This document shows positions 9,401-18,322 of a stretch of 64,000 bases of DNA, one piece after another; position 1 is the first letter of the stretch, and every line of letters begins with the position of its first letter. Origin of the DNA: UBA4416 sp964543545 (GTDB taxonomy: Bacteria; Bacteroidota; Bacteroidia; B-17B0; Aurantibacillaceae); NCBI GenBank assembly GCA_964543545.1, contig CAZIYT010000004.1, forward strand, positions 558,001-622,000. The letters are read 5' to 3'. The translations under genes were made by a program, and so were the position numbers. Under the pieces are notes generated by a model. The model had not been told where the DNA came from, ran no database searches, and was given only the letters and a program-made list of their open reading frames with translations.

Positions 9401-9473
9401 GTAGTATGATTCTAAGAACTACAGATTAGGTTGAAACTAAGAAAATTCACTATTAGAAGACGCGCGCAGGGTT

Positions 9474-9637
9474 GGCAAAACGCGGCGCAGATGAGCTGTG
9501 AATTTTAATTTTTTTAGATGAGCCCGAAAGAGCTTTAGTTCTCTTTCGGTTGCGAATCTTAAAAATTAAAAGAGCGCGGGGCATTCGTTTTGCCTTGATT
9601 TTTTGATTCTTTTTGATCAAGCAAAAAGAATGAAGAA
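9474..9637. repeat. Nested palindromic REP-like element
   Basis: GGCAAAACG at 9475 is repeated inverted as CGTTTTGCC at 9588. Inside, a stretch of A/T-rich arms (GAATTTTAATTTTTTTAGA against TCTTAAAAATTAAAAG) flanks a central CCGAAAGAG/CTCTTTCGG hairpin. The right end continues with a CTTGATTTTTTG-TTCTTTTT-GATCAAG block also seen at 16279-16315. It is non-coding and lies in a 370-base gap between convergent genes. Confidence 0.65.
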
Positions 9638-9715
9638 ATAAAAACAACAGTATATTTTGAAATTGGGAGTTGTCTAAATAGCGGTGAAATGATTCGTCTT
9701 TACCTCACAAAATCA

Positions 9716-10099
9716 TCACAACACCAACTCCTCAAACAACCTCTGCACCGTTTCTTCGAGGTCATCACAAAGCCCCGGGTGCGGCCTCGAGGTTTGGATG
9801 GCTGAGCTGCGCACGGCTGTGAGCCAGCGGAAGCGGGAAGGAATGTCCATTTCGGCGATAGGCCCGCAATGCTTTTGCCCTGCGGCGATCTTCCCGAAGG
9901 ATTGTAAGTTCTGTATGATCGGCTCGATGTCTGTTTCCTTCGAAAAGCAACGCAGCTTCGCTTCGTCCAGGTGATACAAAACCCTGATGAACTTTTGCTG
10001 CTTGCAGAACAGGATAATGCCCACGTTGAGAAACTCTTCGCGCTCCACCACCGGCAGGACCCGGATCACCGCATACTCATATAAGTGCTTTCCTGGCAT
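9716..10099 (-). CDS. DUF3037 family protein
   Basis: A 127-residue protein with the DUF3037 pattern: YEYAVIRVLPVVEREEFLNVG at the N-terminus and a closing RPHPGLCDDLEETVQRLFEELV. The function of the family is unknown. It is found paired with a HipA-like kinase, exactly as here, and the start overlaps the kinase gene's 3' end by 23 bases. The two proteins probably act together, but no substrate can be read from the sequence. Length is normal for the family. Confidence 0.85.
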   Translation of the reverse strand: MPGKHLYEYAVIRVLPVVEREEFLNVGIILFCKQQKFIRVLYHLDEAKLRCFSKETDIEPIIQNLQSFGKIAAGQKHCGPIAEMDIPSRFRWLTAVRSSAIQTSRPHPGLCDDLEETVQRLFEELVL

Positions 10100-10874
10100 G
10101 CTGTGCTTCGTTTAAAAAGTTCGTGGAATGTTGTAATCTCGTCAGCAGGAATTGTTGGTAAACCTGCCGTAGCTGCTCGGGTGTGTCTTCCGTGTCGTCC
10201 CAGTGGAGCCACTCATCGGGGATGAGGTTCACAATGGCGTTGATGGTGCTTTCGGTGAGAAGAGCGCTGTATTCCCTGTTCACCTCTTCCAGCATGGAAG
10301 CCCGGGGAAGCAGGACATGGTCCTTGATAAAGGCAAAAGGGCTTTTGGCAGCTGTTTCCCAGTTGCTCCAGGAATGGTGGAAATACAAACAGGCGCCGTG
10401 GTCGATGAGCCAGAGCTCCTTATGCCACATCAGCATATTGGTATTTTTGAAGGTGCGGTCCACGTTGGTGATAAAGGCATCGAGCCACACGATCTGCGAA
10501 GCAAGCTTCGGCTCCAGCGTCGTGACAACAGGGTCGAAGGTAATGGCTCCCGACAAAAAGTGCAGGGCGAGGTTCATGCCCTGGCTGGCCTGCAGCAGGT
10601 CCTGGATCTCCTCGTCGCCCTCGGTGCGGCCAAAGGACTCATCGAGGTTGGCAAATACCAGCTCCGGAACGGGCAGGCCCAAGGCCCTTGCCATCTCACC
10701 ACCGATGAGCTCGGCGATGAGCGCTTTTTCGCGATGGCCGGAGCCTTTGAATTTGAGGACGTATTTGAAATCATCGTCGGCCTCGGCGAGGGCAGGCAGG
10801 GAGCCGCCTTCGCGCAGGGGCGTGATGTAACGCGTGACGTTTACGGTTCGTAAAGAAGGGATTGTTTGAGGCAT
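10077..10874 (-). CDS. HipA-like kinase (HipA_2 family)
   Basis: A 265-residue protein from the start MPQTIPSLRTVNVTRY. It has VLKFKGSGHREKALIAELIG (a nucleotide-binding lysine region), LDAFITNVDRTFKNTNMLMW (catalytic D and N residues) and LWLIDHGACLYF (metal-binding D), which follow the HipA kinase plan in a short form without the HipA N-terminal domain. An upstream in-frame ATG at 10901 would add 9 residues. It sits inside a CCGGTCC/GGACCGG inverted pair, so I prefer the inner start. There is no HipB-like antitoxin; its partner is DUF3037, with which it overlaps. The target protein is unknown. Confidence 0.82.
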   Translation of the reverse strand: MPQTIPSLRTVNVTRYITPLREGGSLPALAEADDDFKYVLKFKGSGHREKALIAELIGGEMARALGLPVPELVFANLDESFGRTEGDEEIQDLLQASQGMNLALHFLSGAITFDPVVTTLEPKLASQIVWLDAFITNVDRTFKNTNMLMWHKELWLIDHGACLYFHHSWSNWETAAKSPFAFIKDHVLLPRASMLEEVNREYSALLTESTINAIVNLIPDEWLHWDDTEDTPEQLRQVYQQFLLTRLQHSTNFLNEAQHARKALI

Positions 10875-11230
10875 AGTATGCCGGTCCGTGTATTCATGCA
10901 CCGGACCGGTTCTTCCAAAAATACGAATTAAAATGAAATAGCGGCCCGTAGAAGCAGAGGCATTTAAACGCAGAGGCGCAAAGGAGGCGGGGAGAGAAGA
11001 GCCAGAGTTGAATCCTGAAAGTGCATCAAAACCAGCTTTCTCTGTCGTTCCCTGCGCCAGGGATTGCAGTGGAAATCCTTTTTGCCGGACACTGAGCGCA
11101 GTCGAAGTGCGGCAAAAAGATTGGAACGGAAAGCCCGCCCGGGCGCCCTAAAGAAGAAGGCATGTTGAAGCTCACCTGTTTGTTTGAATTTTTGAGTCTG
11201 ATCATGATGATATATTCTTCATACAGACGT
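10875..11230. other. Intergenic stretch with a REP-like fragment
   Basis: It contains a CCGGTCC/GGACCGG inverted pair at about 10880-10911 that could form a hairpin in the kinase mRNA leader. Near 11063-11155 lies a Bacteroidota REP-like fragment with CTGAGCGCAGTCGAAG, flanked by inverted CTTTTTGCCG/CGGCAAAAAG arms, and ending in GCCCGCCCGGGCGCCC. That last motif matches the end of the larger element at 40338-40600. The short ORFs here are produced by the repeat and are not genes. Confidence 0.5.
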
Positions 11231-11266
11231 AAAAAAAAACCTCCTGCATTACTACAGGAGGTTTTC
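11231..11266 (-). terminator. Terminator of the T9SS beta-propeller gene
   Basis: Read on the minus strand, AAACCTCCTG pairs with CAGGAGGTTT across a short loop (TAGTAATG) and is followed by a run of nine T. It lies 25 bases after the stop of the gene at 11291-14029. Confidence 0.85.
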
Positions 11267-11290
11267 CCAAACAAACAAAACAAATCTTCG

Positions 11291-14029
11291 TTAGTGTTTC
11301 ACAATCTTGCCTTTGTAAGAAGTGTTAGCTTTCAGGACCGTATAAAAATAAATGCCGGCAGGAAGCTCCGTCATGTTCAGCTCACCGCGGCCCGATTCGA
11401 GCTTAGTGGTTTTTAGCACCTGCCTGCCGATGTTGTCGGTGATGGTTACCTGCACGTTTTTGTCATCATTGCCTAATGGGATGTACACCATGCCATTGGT
11501 AGGATTCGGATAGATGTCCAGGGACTTGTAGCCTTCTGCGCCTTCTTCTGCTTCATCCCCGGCTGTTGCCATACGGGCGCCTCTTCCGTTCAGCAAGCCG
11601 TTATTGGCTACTTTGAAATAGCTTTTTTTGCTGGCAATGCAGCCGAAAGGAGAGATCTGTTTCATATCCACACAGAAGATCACGCTGCTGAATGCCGCCA
11701 GGTTTTCTCCCGGCAGGCCGCCAACGGTGTTATAGTAGGCTTCTGCATAGCGGTCGCGGAAATACTGTCCTGAGCCGAGGGCGCCTGCTCCGTCTGCGGT
11801 TCCGTCGGAAAAATAAGGCGTTGCCGTTGGATCGAAACCTGTACCGTTCCCGGAAGTATTAAAGGTGAGCACTAAGGTGGCCGTTGGGCTTGATCCGTAC
11901 TTTAAGAAAATAGGAGGAGCGGGTATTCCACCGAGCACCTGCCTGTTGCCGCTTGCATCCGCTTCATACACTTCTACGGTATAAGAGCCTGCGATGCTGA
12001 AGTTGGTAATACCGGCGTTGCCGGCACCTTCCCATCCCGCGGCATTGCCGATGAGGCAGCGGAACAAGGCGAGGTTAGGATCGGAAGGCATGGTAGCAGC
12101 AATAGCGCCCGGCGTGAGGCAGGCCGGCTTGCTGTTTCCGGTCATAGGCGGGTAGGGCGTGCAGGGAGATTGCTCATACACATAGGCATCGTAGCTGCCA
12201 ACGAAAGGAGCAACCGTAATCTGGACATTGTCCGGCACCTGGCAAACCGTGGTAGTGGCGTTGGATAGCGTATAGTTTGTGGTAGATGTAGGGCACACCG
12301 TAAAGGGGGAAGAAACCGTGAGCCCTCCGGGGTTTAAGGTAGCCGAAGTGGCATTCGTAAACGTAATCGTGGCGCAGCTGCCTACGCAGATGGTTTGGTC
12401 GGCAGAAGCCAGCAGGGTGACAATGCTGTTCGTGGTCACCGTGATAGGTAGTTTCTCGCTTTCGCAGCCCGCTACCGTGGAGCTCACATAGTAGGTTACC
12501 GAACCGTAAGCCACCGATGCCGGCGTATTATAGGTGGTGCCTGTGGCTACCAGTGTTGTTGATGGCATGTACCATTTGATGGTAGAGCCTCCCGGACCTG
12601 ATGCCGAGAGGGCAGCGCTCGTACCTAAGCCGCAAAGGTTCACCGAGGTTGTAGCAACTACCGGCAACTCGTCGGCGATAGCTACCTTGATGAGAAACAT
12701 ATTGGCTGCCGTGGTCAGCGTGGTGCTGCCTGCGGAAAAGGCTCCTACTTTATAACCCGTCAGGACCGCATTGCCGGAAGGGTCCAGGGTTACACAGCTG
12801 GGATTTGGAATATTGTCGAGGAAGGGCGCCGCAGAGCCTTTCATCAGGCCCTGTGTGTTGTACTTGGCCAGGATCATTTTATTATCGTTATTACCGAAAA
12901 CCGCCGGATAGCTCTTACAGCCAAAAGGAACGAGGTTGTTATCACCGTTTATCGTGAAGAGGTAGCTGTCGCCGGCAGGGCTCACCGTAAATCCGTTCAG
13001 GAGATCTCCCCCGGTTGTTCCCGGTCCTCCCATGCGCCTGGCCCATTGAATGCTTCCGGCATTCGTGTATTTAGCCACGAAGACATCATAAACCCCCGCG
13101 CAGGTGAGCGTTGTGCCCGAGATATTGGCTGTCCCATTAAATTGTCCGCCGATGTAGATGTTGCCGGCAGCATCGAGCTCAAGGCCCCGGCCTGTTTCCA
13201 TTCCCGTGTTGTTGCTCCCGATATTGCTGACCCAGGTTAAAGTACCGGTAGGCGCTACCTTCATAAGCAGCATGCCGTAATTACCTGTAAAGGTATAGCC
13301 TGTAGACAAGGTTCCTGTCGCAGGGCCGAGATAAGTGCCCAGTACATAAGCGTTTCCGGAAACGTCGGCGGCAATGCCCATGGCGTAGCTGCCTGTTCCG
13401 CCTGTGGCGCAGGTAACAGACCATACCGGCGAAACAGGTGTTGCGCTGTAGCTGTAGCAAGCGGCAAACATCTCACCGGCTTTGTCTCCCGTCATAAATA
13501 CTTTTTGCTGGGAAGGGTTGATGGCCAGGTCCCAGGGCTGCGAACCGCCACTATACGTCACCGCCCACTGCACTACGCCGCTGCTGTTATATTTCGCGAG
13601 GAAACAGTTGTCGCTGCCGCTGCCACCGGTGAGCGAAGTGGTGGTTGCGTTGGTACTTTCAAAAGTAATTGTGCCGCGGTAGGTACCGGCAACAAACACA
13701 TTCGATCCGTCGACGATCACATCCTTAGCCCTGTCGTCGAGCGTGCCCGCCATTCTTACTGCCCAGAGAGGGCTTCCCAAAGAATTGTATTTGGCTAAAT
13801 AACCATCGCCGTTGCCGATAGCTGTTAGGGTGGTTGAGCCGAATGTTGCCGGCCCACTGATATAAGCGCCGCCCACGTAATTATTTCCCGAGGCATCGGT
13901 GGCTACGGAATAGCCATACTCAATACCGGTGCCTGTTGATTCTGTGACCCAGCTCCAGGTTTGGGCTGTTGCAGCTGTGGCTGCATACAGTGTAGTAGCT
14001 GTCATAAGTGTTCTTAGCAGTCTTTTCAT
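11291..14029 (-). CDS. Secreted SBBP-type beta-propeller protein with T9SS C-terminal sorting domain
   Basis: About 912 residues from the start MKRLLRTLMTATTLYAA, which gives a canonical Sec signal ending TAATAQ. The frame extends 52 codons further upstream, but those codons have no signal-peptide features. Residues about 25-420 carry repeated blocks with G-N-x-Y-V-x-G and F-L-A-K-Y-N-S-x-G-x-x-x-W motifs, the SBBP beta-propeller repeat. Then come Ig-like segments and a region with several cysteines. The last 75 residues (YPNPTNGMVYIPL, VQVTITDNIGRQV, GIYFYTVL, then KIVKH) are a type A T9SS sorting domain. The protein should cross the outer membrane and be surface-attached or released. No enzymatic motif is visible. 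Confidence 0.85.
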   Translation of the reverse strand: MKRLLRTLMTATTLYAATAATAQTWSWVTESTGTGIEYGYSVATDASGNNYVGGAYISGPATFGSTTLTAIGNGDGYLAKYNSLGSPLWAVRMAGTLDDRAKDVIVDGSNVFVAGTYRGTITFESTNATTTSLTGGSGSDNCFLAKYNSSGVVQWAVTYSGGSQPWDLAINPSQQKVFMTGDKAGEMFAACYSYSATPVSPVWSVTCATGGTGSYAMGIAADVSGNAYVLGTYLGPATGTLSTGYTFTGNYGMLLMKVAPTGTLTWVSNIGSNNTGMETGRGLELDAAGNIYIGGQFNGTANISGTTLTCAGVYDVFVAKYTNAGSIQWARRMGGPGTTGGDLLNGFTVSPAGDSYLFTINGDNNLVPFGCKSYPAVFGNNDNKMILAKYNTQGLMKGSAAPFLDNIPNPSCVTLDPSGNAVLTGYKVGAFSAGSTTLTTAANMFLIKVAIADELPVVATTSVNLCGLGTSAALSASGPGGSTIKWYMPSTTLVATGTTYNTPASVAYGSVTYYVSSTVAGCESEKLPITVTTNSIVTLLASADQTICVGSCATITFTNATSATLNPGGLTVSSPFTVCPTSTTNYTLSNATTTVCQVPDNVQITVAPFVGSYDAYVYEQSPCTPYPPMTGNSKPACLTPGAIAATMPSDPNLALFRCLIGNAAGWEGAGNAGITNFSIAGSYTVEVYEADASGNRQVLGGIPAPPIFLKYGSSPTATLVLTFNTSGNGTGFDPTATPYFSDGTADGAGALGSGQYFRDRYAEAYYNTVGGLPGENLAAFSSVIFCVDMKQISPFGCIASKKSYFKVANNGLLNGRGARMATAGDEAEEGAEGYKSLDIYPNPTNGMVYIPLGNDDKNVQVTITDNIGRQVLKTTKLESGRGELNMTELPAGIYFYTVLKANTSYKGKIVKH

Positions 14030-14374
14030 AAGATTTGATGTTTGAAATAGTTGGCCTACTCTGTTTAAGCTTTTCGGTTTCGCTTGAATGCATCTTTGGC
14101 AATGATAGGGTAAAAAGGCTTTGGGCGCCACTCGTATTAATACCTGAAATGGCGCGTAAAATTGCGTGATATCACATGCCGGCACAGAGGCCCCGGAGAA
14201 ACAGGGAGCAGTTTAAAAAATACTTCAATGAGCTCAGTAACCACATAGTCACATAAAAAACATAGAGGACAGGAAGAAATCAGAGCGTTTTCCACAAATC
14301 AATTCTGTTCTGATCTCACGATGCGTGATAGAGACAATTCGTAATGCGAAATGTATTACAACCTGCTACTTCTG
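14030..14374. other. Intergenic region between two minus-strand genes
   Basis: About 345 bases holding the leader of the beta-propeller gene and the 3' flank of the cation transporter gene. I see no RNA gene or clear terminator. One TTTTCCACA (14288-14296) resembles a DnaA box but is isolated. Confidence 0.4.
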
Positions 14375-15283
14375 TTACTCCGTTTTACACTCTTCGCCCG
14401 AAGGCGCAAGCTCTGTTTCGAGCGTGGCATGATGGATATTGAGGTGCTCAAGCCCGTGTTTGAGCTGCTGCTTGAGATCCGTGACTTCCTGGTCGCTGAG
14501 GCCTTTCTCCAGGATGAGGTGGGCCGTCATGGCATTGCGCGTGGTGCCTATCGCCCAGATGTGAATGTGGTGAACCCGGCTCACGCCTTTTTTGCTTTCC
14601 ATAAACTGTTTTACCTTCCCGGAGTCGATGCCCGTGGGAACCGCATCCATAGAGAGCTTCAGGCTTTCGGTGAGCAGGCCCCAGGTGCTGTAAAGCACAA
14701 TGGCCATGATGGCGATGCTGATGAGCGGATCGATCCAGGCAATGCCTGTGCGGGCGATGATGAGGCCCGCCACCACCACACCGGCCGATACCAGCGCATC
14801 GGTCATCAGGTGAAGATAGGCGCCTTTCACATTAAGGTCGCTGTCCTTATCCTTAAAGAATAAAAAAGCGGAAGCCGCATTGATCACAATACCGATACCG
14901 GCCACGATACTAATCGTATAGCCCGGTGTGGGCTGCGGATGCATGAAGCGTTGGATCGCTTCCCAGCCAATGCTTCCCACCGCTACCAGCAGGATCACGG
15001 CGTTGGCGAGCGACGCCAGTATGGTGCTTTTATGATAGCCATACGTATACACCGTGGTGGCTTTGCGCTTCGCCATGCCGAAGGCAAAGAGCGAAAGGGC
15101 CAGTGTAGCCACATCGCTCAGGTTATGCCCGGCATCGGATAGTAATGCCAGGGAGTTGGTGTAAAACCCCGAGATAAATTCAATGACTACAAAAGCAAGG
15201 TTAAGCACGATACCGATGAGAAAAGCCCTTCCCACATGGGTGAGCGCTTGTGTCGGATGATGATGGGCGTGATCGTGCGGCAT
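14375..15283 (-). CDS. Cation diffusion facilitator (zinc exporter, CzcD/ZitB type)
   Basis: A 302-residue protein. The N-terminus is histidine-rich (HDHAHHHP), followed by six membrane segments. The zinc-site motifs are both present: SDAGHNLSD in segment 2 and HLMTDALVSAG in segment 5. The C-terminal cytoplasmic domain carries VHHIHIWAIG and a MTAHLIL strand, typical of the CDF dimer domain. It should export Zn(II), or a similar divalent ion, from the cytoplasm in exchange for protons. It stands alone, with about 345 bases upstream of the next minus-strand gene. Confidence 0.92.
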   Translation of the reverse strand: MPHDHAHHHPTQALTHVGRAFLIGIVLNLAFVVIEFISGFYTNSLALLSDAGHNLSDVATLALSLFAFGMAKRKATTVYTYGYHKSTILASLANAVILLVAVGSIGWEAIQRFMHPQPTPGYTISIVAGIGIVINAASAFLFFKDKDSDLNVKGAYLHLMTDALVSAGVVVAGLIIARTGIAWIDPLISIAIMAIVLYSTWGLLTESLKLSMDAVPTGIDSGKVKQFMESKKGVSRVHHIHIWAIGTTRNAMTAHLILEKGLSDQEVTDLKQQLKHGLEHLNIHHATLETELAPSGEECKTE

Positions 15284-15427
15284 GTCCGGTAAAGATTTTA
15301 ATAAAGGTACGCCAGCCCTGCTACATTTCCAAAAGGCCTGAAAACACTGCTTTTAACACACAAATTTTTTATTTTACCCGACGAGTAGTATCTTTAAACC
15401 CTTAACCACTATTTTTCCAGATTAAAC

Positions 15428-16111
15428 ATGATTCATGAAGTCCCCCGTTTCACGAAGACAGAATTCAGGCAGATCCATTACCTTTTATACTTTGTCCTCT
15501 TTATCATCATTTTCCAGGTGTTTCAATATACCACCACCAAAAGAGCGACCAAAAAATACAAAGCCTTATTCCGGCAGGCCACGGAGATTGTGGTGCTTAC
15601 CAATTCCATTTCCTTTGAAACCGCTAACATCCACCGCTCCGTCCTCAATCTTTCATTTACGGCTGACAGCAGCGAGGTACAGAAATTCACCAGGAGCCTC
15701 GACCGCTCAAGGGATACGATCGCTTCCAAAATTCAGCTTATTGAAGAGAAGATCATTCAGTACAACCTGTACAGCCTTGAAAAAACGCTGTCCTTTGCCG
15801 CATTAAAAGTTGCCAATAAAAAATACAGGCTGCGTTACGAAAAATACCTGGCCATGCTCAAGACCGTTTCGGGAGAAGACAAGCTCTATTACCGCCGCAT
15901 GATCCTGAGGCCGGCGCTGGAAAGCTTCCAGGAGCGCCAGGACAATTTTCTGTTGAACGTATTTTCCGATCAGCAAAAAGCCGCCGACTCCATTGCCGAT
16001 GAGGCCGACCGCACGGGCTTCAACCTGCTCATCGGTGGTAACATCCTCTTGCTGGCCATTGCCCTCATCCTGGTCTACATCATTGTATCCGAACGAAAAA
16101 AGGTAGTGTAG
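15428..16111 (+). CDS. Membrane protein with a periplasmic four-helix-bundle-like sensor region
   Basis: A 227-residue protein with a short cytoplasmic N-terminus and a membrane helix at about 18-34 (LLYFVLFIIIFQVFQ). A largely helical region of about 160 residues follows, then a second membrane helix at 202-221 (LIGGNILLLAIALILVYIIV) and a lysine-rich end. The layout is that of 4HB_MCP/CHASE-like extracytoplasmic sensors, but there is no HAMP, kinase or methyl-accepting domain. It may act as an accessory sensor for a separate kinase, or as a structural membrane protein. The family is not recognised. A TATCTTTA element about 37 bases upstream could be its promoter -7 region. Confidence 0.75.
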   Translation: MIHEVPRFTKTEFRQIHYLLYFVLFIIIFQVFQYTTTKRATKKYKALFRQATEIVVLTNSISFETANIHRSVLNLSFTADSSEVQKFTRSLDRSRDTIASKIQLIEEKIIQYNLYSLEKTLSFAALKVANKKYRLRYEKYLAMLKTVSGEDKLYYRRMILRPALESFQERQDNFLLNVFSDQQKAADSIADEADRTGFNLLIGGNILLLAIALILVYIIVSERKKVV

Positions 16112-16129
16112 ATTTCTCCACACTACCTT
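16100..16129 (+). terminator. Hairpin overlapping the stop codon of the 15428-16111 gene
   Basis: AAGGTAGTGT and ACACTACCTT form a perfect 10-bp stem with a 10-base loop. No strong T run follows, so termination is uncertain. Confidence 0.4.
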
Positions 16130-16234
16130 CCTTGCATTTCTGTTACATAAAATTCAGAACAAGGTGTCAGTGATCTTTTCCTGATGGTTCAGTTTTATTG
16201 TTGAGACAATAGTATAGCTAAGCGGTGCGTGGCC

Positions 16235-16345
16235 TGCCAAAAAAACGGCGCCGGTGAGGAGCGTGGCGATTTTTTTGGCTTGATTTTTTTGTTTCTTTTT
16301 TCATCAAAGCCTGTCCCGAACTCACTTCGGGGAAAAAAGAAATGG
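16235..16345. repeat. Palindromic REP-like element, same family as 9474-9637
   Basis: GCCAAAAAAACG at 16236 is mirrored by CGATTTTTTTGGC near 16267, with a GGCGCC core. It continues into the shared CTTGATTTTTTTG-TTTC-TTTTTTCATCAA block, then TTTCTTTTTTC is mirrored by GAAAAAAGAAA near 16331. It lies between convergent genes. Confidence 0.55.
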
Positions 16346-16352
16346 AAATAAT

Positions 16353-17399
16353 CTAAGACAAGCTGGCCATATCAATCACAAAACGGTATTTCACATCCCC
16401 TTTCAGCATGCGCTCGTAAGCGGTGTTGATGTCTTTCATCGCAATCACCTCCACATCCGAAACAATGTTGTGCTCGGCGCAGTAGTCCAGCATTTCCTGG
16501 GTTTCAGGCAATCCGCCGATCAGCGAGCCGGCCAGGCTCTTCCTGCCGCCGATGAGGCTGAAGGCCATGATCTGTGAGGGAGTAGGAGGAGCGCCTACGC
16601 AGATCATCACCCCATCCGTGTTCAGCATGTTCAGGTAATCGTTGTAATTGTGCGGAGCCGATACGGTATTGATGATGAAATCGAATTTACCTTTCAGCTC
16701 ATTGACCTGCGCCGGATCTTTGGTGAGTGCAAAATGATGGGCCCCGAGGCGTTGTGCATCCTTTTCTTTTCCGGGAGAAGAGCTGAGCATGGTAACCTCC
16801 GCACCGAAGGACGCTGCGAATTTCACCGCCATGTGTCCTAAGCCACCGAGCCCCACGATGCCCACCTGATGCCCTTTGCCTACTTTCCAGTGCCTCAGCG
16901 GCGAGTAGGTGGTAATGCCTGCACATAAGAGCGGCGCTACGGCCTCCAGCGGAAGCTTAGCGGATACATTCAGAACAAAGCTCTCATCCACCACAATCTC
17001 TTTGGAGTAGCCGCCGAAGGTGAAGCCGCCCAGGTGCTTGTCTTTGGCATTGTAAGTGCCGGTTGATCCGTTCCTGCAAAATTGCTCAAGGCCTTTTTTG
17101 CAGTTGTCGCAGTCGCGGCAGGAATCTACCAGGCAGCCTACACCGGCCAGGTCGCCGGCTTTGAATTTTTTAACCTGCGCGCCAACCTGCGTCACCCGCC
17201 CTACGATTTCGTGACCGGGAACCACAGGGTAATGAGTCCCCTGCCATTCGTTCTTCACAACGTGCAGGTCGGAGTGGCACACGCCGCAATACAGGATCTC
17301 GAATTTCACATCGTGCGGGCCTACATCCCTGCGGTCGATGGTATAAGGGCCGAGGGCGCTATCGGCGCTTTGTGCGGCATAAGCTTTTGTTGTTGTCAT
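16353..17399 (-). CDS. Zinc-dependent NAD(P) alcohol/aldehyde dehydrogenase (YahK/CAD type)
   Basis: A 348-residue medium-chain dehydrogenase. The catalytic zinc site is YCGVCHSDLH plus GHE (near residue 62). The structural zinc site is CRDCDNCKKGLEQFC. The Rossmann motif is GLGGLGHMAVK, followed by SSS, which favours NADP(H) over NAD(H). Length and motif order match the YahK/cinnamyl-alcohol-dehydrogenase-like group that reduces a broad range of aldehydes. It is a single gene. Substrate cannot be told from sequence. Confidence 0.9.
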   Translation of the reverse strand: MTTTKAYAAQSADSALGPYTIDRRDVGPHDVKFEILYCGVCHSDLHVVKNEWQGTHYPVVPGHEIVGRVTQVGAQVKKFKAGDLAGVGCLVDSCRDCDNCKKGLEQFCRNGSTGTYNAKDKHLGGFTFGGYSKEIVVDESFVLNVSAKLPLEAVAPLLCAGITTYSPLRHWKVGKGHQVGIVGLGGLGHMAVKFAASFGAEVTMLSSSPGKEKDAQRLGAHHFALTKDPAQVNELKGKFDFIINTVSAPHNYNDYLNMLNTDGVMICVGAPPTPSQIMAFSLIGGRKSLAGSLIGGLPETQEMLDYCAEHNIVSDVEVIAMKDINTAYERMLKGDVKYRFVIDMASLS

Positions 17400-17826
17400 A
17401 CGTCATTTAGTTTAGTGGTTGATGGGTTTCTGATGTAACAGGGACAGGAGCGGATTGTTTAGTTCCTTATTGAGGAATCCGTTCGCAGGATGGTACAAAA
17501 TTAAAAAAGATTCGCGACATGTTGAATAAGCTTATTGGTGCATAAAGCTTCTTTTTGTGTTTAGTTGGGTCACGACGTGTCGTGCCACGCTGCGTTACGG
17601 TTTTTTGTCCGCTGAGAAAACGAACAAAAGAACCAAACCCTTTGCATCCCTAGCGCAGCAATCCTCCGGTGTAAGATCCCTATAGAATTTTGAGCTAAGC
17701 CCGCGTGAGGGATAGCCCGGCCCGCAGGGACAGGCCCTGTTGACATTGAATGCACGTGTATGCAAACGAATAAACAGGACGCATCAACACTAAAGTGATC
17801 CTTCACAAAGCCTCATGGTGTAACAT
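17400..17826. other. Intergenic region with REP-like sequence
   Basis: About 17560-17780 carries a GC-rich, internally inverted segment with GCGTGAGGGAT, CCCGGCCCGCAGGGACAGG and AACAAAAGAACCAAA. These motifs recur in Bacteroidota REP elements and partly match the element at 40338-40600. The first 100 bases should hold the promoter of the dehydrogenase (minus strand). I see no coding sequence. Confidence 0.4.
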
Positions 17827-17829
17827 AAA

Positions 17830-17856
17830 AAAAGTTTCCCGGTCAGGGAAACTTTT
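17830..17856 (-). terminator. Terminator of the small lipoprotein gene
   Basis: A perfect AAAAGTTTCCC/GGGAAACTTTT stem with a 5-base loop. On the minus strand it is followed by a T run. Confidence 0.85.
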
Positions 17857-17876
17857 AGGAGTGGCTTAATCAGCTG

Positions 17877-18071
17877 CTAATAGACTTCGGCGGTGCCGTC
17901 GCTGCAATTCTTTTTCTCGCAAAACTTCTGCGCTCTCGTTTTGGAAACCGCTTTTATCTGGCCTTCCGAAGAGCTGTTAGCGGAGGTGCATTTGCAGGTA
18001 TACGTTTTGTAGCAGGCTGTGAGCGATAGCGCTGCAGATGCCGCGAGGACATAAAGGATCTTGGTTTTCAT
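17877..18071 (-). CDS. Small cysteine-rich putative lipoprotein
   Basis: A 64-residue protein with an N-terminal signal (MKTKILYVLAASAALSLTAC) ending in a lipobox LTAC, so the mature protein would begin at Cys20 and be lipid-anchored. The mature part has four further cysteines (TCKC and FCEKKNC). The C-x-C and C-x4-C spacing could form disulfides. Function is unknown, though similar tiny lipoproteins are common in Bacteroidota. It has its own terminator and faces away from the TPR gene at 18323. Confidence 0.75.
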   Translation of the reverse strand: MKTKILYVLAASAALSLTACYKTYTCKCTSANSSSEGQIKAVSKTRAQKFCEKKNCSDGTAEVY

Positions 18072-18322
18072 CGGTTTTAAAGGTTTGGTTTTTTGGGTTT
18101 GCCCTCACAGCTAGCTTTGCCGGCAGGGTGTGTCTTTAAAACGATCAGCTGAATACGTTTGGTGAGTAACGCCTGTTCTGTTTGAAATATTGTGAAGCAA
18201 TGTTGATTAGTTTGGGTATTCCCTGCTTTCAGGTGCAAAACCGGCATAATTGTAGCCGCTTCCGGGAAGAATGACCCCCCTTCCATTTTTTTAAACCGTA
18301 AATATTCAGATATTTGTAAGGC

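Noticed and set aside
10183..10853. Two plus-strand frames of about 215 codons
   Set aside because: They are antisense to the HipA-like kinase gene, which has family motifs and a paired DUF3037 gene.
11026..11283. Minus-strand 85-codon ORF
   Set aside because: It is composed of REP-like sequence and the terminator hairpin, and similar ORFs arise from these repeats in many Bacteroidota.
17570..17806. Minus-strand 78-codon ORF
   Set aside because: It lies fully in a REP-like, internally inverted stretch and has no protein features.
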